Shown here: piece by piece, positions 26,243 through 32,919 of the stretch
Numbering within the stretch: the stretch's first letter is position 1
Layout: every line of letters begins with the position of its first letter
Assembly (NCBI RefSeq): GCF_001304695.1
Contig: NZ_JFAQ01000075.1
Coordinates: forward strand, 1 to 42,708
Length of the DNA: 42,708 nucleotides
Direction: 5' to 3'
Source: Xanthomonas axonopodis
Lineage (GTDB): Bacteria; Pseudomonadota; Gammaproteobacteria; Xanthomonadales; Xanthomonadaceae
Position numbers and translations under genes: made by a program
The notes under the pieces: model-generated
The model's database searches: none
Told to the model about the DNA's origin: nothing
The model's input: only the letters and a program-made list of their open reading frames with translations

Positions 26243-27661
26243 ATGTCATACGCCATCGTCTGGTTCCGTCGCGATCTGCGTCTGCAAGACAACCCGGCCT
26301 TGCGCGCGGCACTCGATGCGGGGCATCACCCGATTCCGTTGTACATCGATGCGCCGCACGAAGAGGGCGAATGGACGCTTGGCGCCGCATCGCGCACCTG
26401 GCGCCATCGCTCGCTTGCAGCACTGGATGGCGCCTTGCGCGAGCTCGGCAGCGGTCTGGTCATTCGCGCTGGCAGCAGCGCGCAGGTGCTGGATAAGGTG
26501 ATCGCGCAGACCGGCGCGGTGGCGGTGTACTGGAACCGCAAATACGAGCCGGCCACGCAGCCGCGCGACGCACAGATCAAGCGCGATTTGCGCGAGCGCG
26601 GCATTGAGGTGCAGAGCTGGAATGCCGCACTGCTGTTCGAACCGTGGCAGTTGTCCACGCAGCAGGGCGGCCCATACAAGGTGTTTACCCCGTTTTGGCG
26701 CAATGCGCTGACGCAGCTGCAATTGCCAACCGCGATGGTTGCGCCACGTCGCCTGCCGCCGCTGCCTCCAAGCTTGAAGACCGATGCGCTGGACACGCTG
26801 CAGTTGGTGCCGGGCTTGCAGTGGGACCAAGGCTTCTGGGAGCACTGGCAGCCCGGCGAAGCCGGCGCGCACGAAATGCTGGAGATCTTTATCGACGGCG
26901 CGTTGTCTGGATATCGCGAAAACCGCGATCGCCCCGACCGTGTCGGCACCTCGCAACTGTCGCCGCATCTGCACTTCGGCGAGATTGCTCCGTGGCGGAT
27001 CGCCAGCGCGCTGGAGGCGCAGCGCACTGCGCGCAATGGCGCGGAAATCGATGGCTATATCAGGCAGCTGGGCTGGCGCGACTTTGCGTATCACTTGCTG
27101 CATCACTTCCCGGACACCACCAACCAGAATCTCAATCCGCGCTTTGCAGGATTCGATTGGGCAACGGTCGACCCGGTGGCATTGCAGGCCTGGCAGCGCG
27201 GTCGCACCGGCATTCCCATCGTCGATGCAGGCATGCGTCAGCTCTGGCATACCGGCTGGATGCACAACCGCGTACGCATGATCGTCGCCAGTTTTTTGTG
27301 CAAGCATCTGCGCATCCACTGGATCGAAGGCGCGCGCTGGTTCTGGGACACCCTGGTCGATGCGGACCTGGCCAACAACACACTGGGCTGGCAGTGGGTG
27401 GCGGGCACCGGCGCCGATGCGGCGCCGTATTTCCGCGTCTTCAATCCGGTGACGCAGGCAGAAAAATTCGATCCGCACGCGACATACATCACGCGCTGGG
27501 TACCTGAGCTCGCCAAGCTTGCGGTGAAGGAACGCTTCGCGCCGTGGTTGCATCCATTGTCGCTGGCACGCTTTGCACCGGAGTATCCGCGCGCCCCGAT
27601 CATTGGCTTGGCCGAGGGCCGCGATGCGGCGTTGGCCGCGTATGCGAAATCGCGCGCCTAG
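26243..27661 (+). CDS. phrB: Deoxyribodipyrimidine photolyase
   Basis: A light-dependent CPD photolyase, 472 residues. The N-terminal alpha/beta antenna domain begins MSYAIVWFRRDLRLQDNPAL. The FAD domain carries SQLSPHLHFGEI, WRDFAYHLLHHFP, GRTGIPIVDAGMRQLWHTGWMHNRVRM and LANNTLGWQWVAGTGADAAPYFRVFNP, the class I photolyase signature. The Asn in ANNTLGW at the flavin N5 supports a photolyase rather than a cryptochrome. It follows dnaB by 105 bp, with no shared function. The ATG at 26243 fits the family start; an earlier ATG at 26207 would add 12 atypical residues. Confidence 0.95.
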   Translation: MSYAIVWFRRDLRLQDNPALRAALDAGHHPIPLYIDAPHEEGEWTLGAASRTWRHRSLAALDGALRELGSGLVIRAGSSAQVLDKVIAQTGAVAVYWNRKYEPATQPRDAQIKRDLRERGIEVQSWNAALLFEPWQLSTQQGGPYKVFTPFWRNALTQLQLPTAMVAPRRLPPLPPSLKTDALDTLQLVPGLQWDQGFWEHWQPGEAGAHEMLEIFIDGALSGYRENRDRPDRVGTSQLSPHLHFGEIAPWRIASALEAQRTARNGAEIDGYIRQLGWRDFAYHLLHHFPDTTNQNLNPRFAGFDWATVDPVALQAWQRGRTGIPIVDAGMRQLWHTGWMHNRVRMIVASFLCKHLRIHWIEGARWFWDTLVDADLANNTLGWQWVAGTGADAAPYFRVFNPVTQAEKFDPHATYITRWVPELAKLAVKERFAPWLHPLSLARFAPEYPRAPIIGLAEGRDAALAAYAKSRA

Positions 27662-27932
27662 TCGCGGCTTGTCGATGCGCGTGCGCCTGTTTCCACGTTG
27701 CATGCCGTGCTGTCTGATGATTGAGTAGAGAGCATGGAACGCGTGCTGTTTGCTGGCACGCACTGGTGAATGCGGCGACACGCGTGTACGTGTCATCGCC
27801 GAAAACGTTTTCCTGAATGGCATGCCCATTACACACGGGTTGCCGCGGTTTTCATCATGCGCCAGTCGCGTGGATCTGTTTATCCTCGCGCACATGATTG
27901 AGCGCCGGATGGTCCGGCCATAGGAGAACACC

Positions 27933-28658
27933 ATGTCCCCAGCAGCCACCAAGAGTCTTGCCGTTGCACTGGCCAGCGCCGTTGCGTTGTCCGCTTGCGC
28001 CACCGGCGGCTCGTATGTGCAGCGCGACCAATACGGCGAGCAGACGCAACAGCAGAACCGCACCGGTCGCAATGCGTTGATCGGTACCGCTATCGGTGTG
28101 GCTGCAGGCCTGCTCAGCGGCGACAGCGCCACGGAGCGTCGTCAGCACGCAATGGTCGGTGCCGGTATCGGTGCACTGAGCGGTGCGGCGATCGGCCAGT
28201 ACCAGGATCGCCAGGAGCGCGCACTCCGTGAGCGCACCGCCAATACCGGTATCGAGGTGCAGCGCCAGGGCGACAACATCAGCCTGAACTTGCCCGACGG
28301 CATCACTTTCGACTTCGGCAAGTCGGCCTTGAAACCGCAGTTCTACACCGCGCTCAACGGCGTGGCCTCCACCCTGCGCGAGTACAACCAGACCATGGTG
28401 GAAGTGGTTGGGCATACCGATAGCGTCGGTAGCGATGCGGCCAATCAGCGCCTGTCCGAAGAGCGCGCCAGCGCAGTTGCGCAGTATTTGACCGCGCAAG
28501 GTGTGCAGCGCGAGCGCATGGAAACTATGGGTGCGGGCAAGCGTTATCCGATTGCCGACAACACCACCGATGCCGGCCGCGCCAAGAACCGTCGCGTCGA
28601 AATCCGCCTGATTCCCTTGCGTGCAGAAGGCGCTGCCAGCAACAGCGGCATGCGCTGA
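27933..28658 (+). CDS. OmpA-family peptidoglycan-associated lipoprotein with glycine zipper
   Basis: A 241-residue YiaD-like lipoprotein. Lipobox LSAC at ~residue 22 (AVALSACATGGSY); glycine-zipper segment ~46-90 (NALIGTAIGVAAGLLSGD, then AMVGAGIGALSGAAIGQYQ); C-terminal OmpA domain (~110-230) with FDFGKSALKPQF, EVVGHTDSVGSDAANQRLSEERA and NRRVEIRL, i.e. the Asp and Arg that bind diaminopimelate are present. It should link the outer membrane to peptidoglycan. Ribosome site AGGAGA sits 7 bases before the ATG. A 143-bp palindromic repeat sits between the stop codon and the terminator. Confidence 0.93.
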   Translation: MSPAATKSLAVALASAVALSACATGGSYVQRDQYGEQTQQQNRTGRNALIGTAIGVAAGLLSGDSATERRQHAMVGAGIGALSGAAIGQYQDRQERALRERTANTGIEVQRQGDNISLNLPDGITFDFGKSALKPQFYTALNGVASTLREYNQTMVEVVGHTDSVGSDAANQRLSEERASAVAQYLTAQGVQRERMETMGAGKRYPIADNTTDAGRAKNRRVEIRLIPLRAEGAASNSGMR

Positions 28659-28694
28659 GTGTGATGCAGTAACCCGTGGTGAGTCGGATGACTA

Positions 28695-28837
28695 AGAGCG
28701 GCTAACAAAACTACTGCGCAGCCGCCAGGCGGGCGCGGCCGGTGCTCGGAATCCTCATGTACCCCTCGTACACTCCGGTTCCTGTGCGCCGTCCACGCCC
28801 ACCTGACGACCGCTCGCTACGTTTTGTTAGCCACTCT
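28695..28837. repeat. Palindromic intergenic repeat, family A, copy 1 (~143 bp)
   Basis: Ends AGAGCGGCTAACAAAAC (28695) and GTTTTGTTAGCCACTCT (to 28837) are inverted repeats, 16 of 17 matching. The two halves stay imperfectly complementary over most of their ~65-base length, so the whole element can fold into one long hairpin. A second copy in reverse orientation starts at 42616. No coding capacity. Size, termini and copy number fit a MITE-like or large REP-type element. Confidence 0.8.
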
Positions 28838-28863
28838 AATCTGCGGTGTATTGGATGTGCTGA

Positions 28864-28896
28864 AAACGGGCCGCGAAAGCGGCCTGTTTTTTTTTT
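28864..28896 (+). terminator. Rho-independent terminator of the OmpA-like lipoprotein gene
   Basis: GGCCGC (28869-28874), loop GAAA, GCGGCC (28879-28884), then a run of ten T (28887-28896). It is ~205 bp after the lipoprotein stop, with the family A repeat in between. Confidence 0.85.
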
Positions 28897-29045
28897 AGTG
28901 CTGCATGATGTGTGATCAAGAACAGCTAACCCAACCGCTTTGGTATATAGCGGCTGGTCTGTGCGGTTTGAAGTCCCAACCGTTCTCACTTCATCGGCTG
29001 GCACGTCTGCGGAACTGTAAAACTTCAAAGCCGCAACTCTGAGTG

Positions 29046-29077
29046 TTGGTGCAGGGTCCTTTTGGTGCAGGGTCCTT
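29046..29077. repeat. Perfect 16-bp tandem duplication
   Basis: TTGGTGCAGGGTCCTT occurs twice with no gap (29046-29061 and 29062-29077). The second copy ends inside the left arm of repeat B1, so the duplication spans that element's boundary. Confidence 0.9.
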
Positions 29078-29177
29078 GCCCGCCCACCATCGCCGGAAAC
29101 GCTGCAAGTACGTACCTGTACGCTCCTTGGCGGCATCCATGCTGCCAAGGGTCCCGCGACGGTGAGCGGGCAAGGAC
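29071..29177. repeat. Palindromic repeat, family B, copy 1
   Basis: Terminal arms GGTCCTTGCCCGCCCACCAT... (29071-29093) and their complement (29156-29177, ending GCGGGCAAGGACC) match with two differences. A second, internal dyad CCTTGGCGGCAT / ATGCTGCCAAGG lies at 29125-29150. The 36 bases 29122-29157 are the reverse complement, with about five differences, of 29342-29377. Confidence 0.75.
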
Positions 29178-29326
29178 CAGTCGAGACGGTTGGTGTGTCA
29201 GTGCAGGCGACAGACGACGTTCGCTGCGACGTGACGAGGGTGGCCAGATGGTAGCGCCCAAGCAGAGGCCGAATCCTTTCCGTATGACGCGTTCTCTCTC
29301 GAGCCACCAGCCAACTGTCTGGTGCG

Positions 29327-29432
29327 GAGTCCTCGCCACTTGCGGGACCGTCGGCGGCATGGATGCCGCCATCGAGCCCCCATGGATGGGTTTACGGCGT
29401 GTCCCGCGAGCGGCGCGGGCACCGCACGCCCG
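29327..29432. repeat. Palindromic repeat, family B, copy 2 (inverted relative to copy 1)
   Basis: Flanking dyad GCGGGAC (29342-29348) / GTCCCGC (29401-29407) and internal dyad GGCGGCAT-GG-ATGCCGCC (29353-29370). The core 29342-29377 matches copy 1 in reverse orientation. Outer limits are approximate. Confidence 0.6.
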
Positions 29433-29653
29433 CCAAATCGGCTTTGCGCGCATCAGACGATCACAGCCAACGACACGACGGCTGACGCCTCCCATCTTCC
29501 CAACCCGTCACTCAGTGCAGTGATCATCTGCAAAGCACCGAGCTGGCTTCGACTGCACGCGATGGTGGAGCCAAAGATGCATGCACTGCGCTGCATCGAT
29601 GAAGTTCCGGCCTGCGCCAGACGGCGTCCACCGTCGGCGCATTCGATTCGGCA

Positions 29654-30688
29654 CTATGCCGTGACGTTTTCCAGAATGCGCTTGCCTTCGGCGCGCAACT
29701 CCGCCTCTGCGCCCACTTCGACCTTCGCATCGTTGTCGGCCTTTTGTGCGGCCAGACGGGCAGGGCACTGCGCCATCATGTAATCGGCATCGAAGTTCAT
29801 GCGCGTCACCAAAAAGTCCACGAACGCCCGCACTTTCGGCGACACCAGGCGGCCGCCGGCGAACACCGCGTTGAAGTCCACCTTGGGCCCGGTCCAACCG
29901 GCCAGCACGCGGCGCACCAGGCCCGATTGCACGAACGGTTTGGCCATCACATCGCCAGTCAGCAGCAGGCCTTCGCCGCACAACACTGCACCGTTGAGCG
30001 CAGCCGGATCGTTGGCCACCATCAGCGGATTGACCGGGAAATCACGTACATCGCTGCCGTCGCTGAGCGACCAGAAAAAGCGGTTGTTGTGCACATTGCG
30101 GTTCTTGCGCAAGGCAAGCGTGCGATGGAACTGCAATTCGTCCGGATGCAGCGGCTCGCCATAGCGTTCGATGTAGGACGGGCTGGCGAACACCTGGGTG
30201 CGCAAGCTGCCGAGCTTGCGCGCCACCAGGTTGGAATCGGGCAGCGCGCCGACGCGCAATGCCAGATCGGCTTCGCCACCGATCAGGTCCAGCTTTTCGT
30301 TGCCCAGATGCATGTCCAGCTGGATTTCCGGATATTGCGCGTGGAATTCGCCCAGCAACGGCGCGATCCAGGTAATGCCCAGCGAATAGGGCACGGTAAA
30401 ACGCAACCAGCCACGCGGGCCGGATTGCAGTTGCCCCACTGCGCTTTCGGCTTCTTCCAATTCGCGCGCGATGCGCTGGCAATGTTCGTGGTACACCGAG
30501 CCGGCTTCGGTCAGGCCGATGCGGCGCGTGGTTCGATGCAATAGGCGCACACCCAGCCGGGTTTCCAATTCCTGCACCTTGCGGCTGACGGTGGTCTTGG
30601 GCAGGCCAAGCGCATTGGCGGCGGCGATGAAGCTGCCTTGTTCGACCACCTTGACGAAGATCAAGGTGTCGTTGAGATCGTGAGTCAT
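29654..30688 (-). CDS. LysR-family transcriptional regulator divergent from the efflux operon
   Basis: A 344-residue LTTR. The N-terminal winged HTH (residues ~5-63: LIFVKVVEQGSFIAAANALGLPKTTVSRKVQELETRLGVRLLHR) is followed by the two-lobed effector domain (~90-300). It belongs by look to the CrgA/AaeR-like group; the C-terminal ~45 residues (after DFLVTRMNFD) form an unusual charged Ala/Glu-rich tail. It faces an SDR/RND efflux operon across a 352-bp gap, the usual layout for an LTTR controlling its divergent neighbour (compare MexT with MexEF-OprN), so it is the likely regulator. GGAAGG lies 8 bases before the ATG. Confidence 0.93.
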   Translation of the reverse strand: MTHDLNDTLIFVKVVEQGSFIAAANALGLPKTTVSRKVQELETRLGVRLLHRTTRRIGLTEAGSVYHEHCQRIARELEEAESAVGQLQSGPRGWLRFTVPYSLGITWIAPLLGEFHAQYPEIQLDMHLGNEKLDLIGGEADLALRVGALPDSNLVARKLGSLRTQVFASPSYIERYGEPLHPDELQFHRTLALRKNRNVHNNRFFWSLSDGSDVRDFPVNPLMVANDPAALNGAVLCGEGLLLTGDVMAKPFVQSGLVRRVLAGWTGPKVDFNAVFAGGRLVSPKVRAFVDFLVTRMNFDADYMMAQCPARLAAQKADNDAKVEVGAEAELRAEGKRILENVTA

Positions 30689-31040
30689 GGGATGCCTTCC
30701 GGGGGTCAGGAGGGATTAGACCGTTTGCGGGACGATTATTCCCCTAAATCCGGACTAATCAAGTGCTGCTTTGCAGCCTAATTTATGCGGCATCCCCTCC
30801 ATGCAGGAGCACGGCCATGTGGTTGTGCAATGTTTTCGGCGTGTCCTCCAGTAAGCATAGTGCGATCGAAAACGCCTTCGATCCGGTCGTTTTTGCGGAA
30901 AATCGGCTTCGCAACAGTACCTTGCGCGAATTCTCCAGCTCGCCACGGCGGCAGGCAGGCGGCGCGCCTGCGCAGCGAACTGGACTGCAGACGCGCTGGG
31001 CACAGCGCGGAATTGTCCCGATCTTGGCAGCGAAAATCCC
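30689..31040. promoter_or_regulatory. Divergent control region between the LysR gene and the efflux operon
   Basis: A gene-free gap of 352 bp. An imperfect dyad at 30735-30759 (ATTATTCC ... GGACTAAT, 7 of 10 arm positions pairing) is a candidate LysR box, centred ~60 bp before the regulator ATG, where autoregulation is usual. The rest (30760-31040) shows no clear promoter or reading frame and is unusually long for such a gap. Confidence 0.4.
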
Positions 31041-31814
31041 ATGAGCGGGATGGTTCAAACCGAGACGGCCGTCATTGGCGGCGCGGGCAACGTGGGCATG
31101 GGTATCGTCGCCGCGTTGCTCGACGCCGGCATGCCAACCGTGGTGATTGGGCGCGACGCCGCCAGGCTGGACGCACTGCGTGCCCAGCATGGTCAATCGC
31201 CGCTGCTGGATATCGTGCAGGGATCTGTGGCCGACGATGCGTCTGCGCAGCGTCTGGCCACCGAACTGGCCCAGCGGCACCGACCGCTGGGCGCGGTGAT
31301 CGCCAGCCTGGGCAGCCCGCCGAAGGCCGGGCGGCTGCTGGATCGGCCGGTGGCCGCCCTGCGTCGTCGCCTGGAGCGCGACGTGCTGCCGCATCTGGCG
31401 GCCGCCCGCCACCTGCTGCCGCTGCTGGCCGAAGCCGACGGCGGCGGCCGCTATCTGCTGCTCGGCAGCCCGTGCGCGCTGCGTGCCTGGTCGGCGCATG
31501 GCGATCAGTCGGTTGCGGCCTCCGCCACCCGCATGCTTGCCCAGGTGTTGCACGAGGAGGCCAAGCCGTTGGGCGTCCGCGTGCAGTTGCTCTCGGTCGA
31601 GCAGCCGGTCTGCACGCCCGGTCGCGCCAAGGATGCCTGTCCGGAATGGATCCGTGCCGTGGACGTCGGCCGCGCCGCTGTTTCCCTGATTGCCGGACCT
31701 GGTCAGCCCGGACAAGCCGTCGTGACCGTGAGTCGTCGCCCGCCAGCTGCACCGTCGGCGAGCCGGCTGGCCGGTCTGCAGTTTCCCATCCCCACCCGAG
31801 AGATTTCCCCATGA
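31041..31814 (+). CDS. SDR-like NAD(P)-binding protein, catalytic Tyr/Lys absent
   Basis: A 257-residue Rossmann-fold protein of the short-chain dehydrogenase group. The dinucleotide loop reads GGAGNVGMGIVAALLDAG (~residues 13-30). A Ser sits where the SDR catalytic Ser is expected (LLLGSPCAL), but the YxxxK pair is not seen: the matching segment reads SVAASATRMLAQVLHEEA. It may bind a cofactor without classic SDR chemistry. It is the first gene of the efflux operon and its stop overlaps the next start (ATGA at 31811-31814). Compare the oxidoreductase MexS beside mexEF in Pseudomonas; that is an analogy only. An ATG at 31050 is an alternative start. Confidence 0.8.
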   Translation: MSGMVQTETAVIGGAGNVGMGIVAALLDAGMPTVVIGRDAARLDALRAQHGQSPLLDIVQGSVADDASAQRLATELAQRHRPLGAVIASLGSPPKAGRLLDRPVAALRRRLERDVLPHLAAARHLLPLLAEADGGGRYLLLGSPCALRAWSAHGDQSVAASATRMLAQVLHEEAKPLGVRVQLLSVEQPVCTPGRAKDACPEWIRAVDVGRAAVSLIAGPGQPGQAVVTVSRRPPAAPSASRLAGLQFPIPTREISP

Positions 31815-32744
31815 CCCCGAACGCCACCCCGTTCCGTTTTCCCTTGCGTACCGTATTGGTGGGCACCGTGCTTGCGGTTGTGCTTGCCGGCTGCGGCAGC
31901 AAGGCCGCCGAGACCGGCGCACCGCCGCCGCCCAGCGTCAGCGTCGCGCCGGTGTTGATGAAGCAGATCAGCCAGTGGGACGAATTCAGCGGCCGCATCG
32001 AGCCGGTGGAAAGCGTCGAACTGCGCCCGCGCGTGTCCGGCTATATCGACAAGGTCAACTACACCGAAGGTGCGGAAGTGAAGAAGGGCGATGTGCTCTT
32101 CACCATCGACGAGCGTAGCTACCGCGCCGAGTTCGCGCGTGCCAACGCTTCGCTGGTGCGTGCCCGCACCCAGGCCACGCTGGCGCGTAGCGAAGCCACA
32201 CGTGCACGCAAACTGTCCGAGCAGCAGGCCATCTCCACCGAATTCGCAGATGGCACGCAACGGCGAGCGCCCGGACGAACGTGGCGGCGAGTTGCCGGTG
32301 CGGATCGGGTTGGTCGGCGAGCAAGGCTTCCCGCATACCGGGCGCGTGGATTTCCTGGACAACCAGGTGACCCGCAGCACCGGCACCATCCGCGTCCGCG
32401 CGGTACTGGATAACGCGCAACGGCAATTCACGCCGGGCTTGTATGCGCATGTGCAGTTGCTGGGCAGCGGCCAGTTCAAGGCCATGCTGGTCGACGAAAA
32501 GGCCGTGCTCACCGACCAGGACCGCAAGTACGTGTACGTGGTGGACAAGGACGGCAAGGCGCAGCGCCGCGATGTGGAGCTCGGCCGCAGTGCCGATGGT
32601 CTGCGCATCGTGCGTAGCGGCCTGGCCGCCGGCGACCGCGTCGTGGTCAATGGCGTGCAGAAGATCTTCATGCCCGGCATGCCGGTGGACGCCAAGACCG
32701 TGGCCATGGCGCCGGCGGCGGACAAGCGCACCGCTTCCAACTAG
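31811..32744 (+). pseudogene. MexE-like RND membrane-fusion protein with an internal deletion
   Basis: The 5' part (31811 to ~32245) encodes a lipoprotein signal (VVLAGCGSKAAE), the first beta strands and the hairpin start: SGRIEPVESVELRPRVSGYI, EGAEVKKGDVLFTID, then EQQAISTEF. The 3' part continues in another frame from ~32249: MARNGERPDERGGELPVRIG, GFPHTGRVDFLDNQ, to the stop at 32744. The second half of the hairpin and the lipoyl return strand (the 'APIDGRVGRA' and 'DPVYVYF' regions of the family) are missing, about 100 residues judged from family members. The loss also shifts the frame, so no full-length fusion protein can be made. The 3' part lacks its own export signal. Confidence 0.88.
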
Positions 32745-32840
32745 CGATCGCCACGCGTGTTGCGCCGTCGCCCCTGCCTGGCGACTGCGCACCACCTGCA
32801 ACGGCTGTACTGCTGTATCGCTGCATTGCAGCTCATGACT

Positions 32841-32863
32841 GCCGGCCTTGTTATCAGGCCGGC
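32841..32863. other. Hairpin between the fusion-protein and pump genes
   Basis: A perfect 8-bp dyad, GCCGGCCT (32841-32848) / AGGCCGGC (32856-32863), in the 175-bp gap. No T tract follows, so it is more likely an mRNA-processing or stability hairpin than a terminator. Confidence 0.4.
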
Positions 32864-32919
32864 CCGGGGCCGCTGTGCCGCGCCGCCACCCGGCGGCAAC
32901 CTCTTTCAGGACCATCCCA

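Larger units (their letters stand above)
28897..29653. other. Gene-free region holding palindromic repeats
   Basis: About 750 bp between a terminator and the convergent LysR gene. Open frames here are short, overlap on all strands and do not look like protein families. The recognisable content is the 16-bp tandem duplication at 29046-29077 and two inverted copies of repeat family B (29071-29177 and 29327-29432). I see nothing recognisable in 28905-29040 or 29440-29653. Confidence 0.6.

Noticed and set aside
28659-29653. Short open frames in the repeat cluster as small genes
   Set aside because: They run through palindromic repeats on both strands, lack ribosome sites and match no family.
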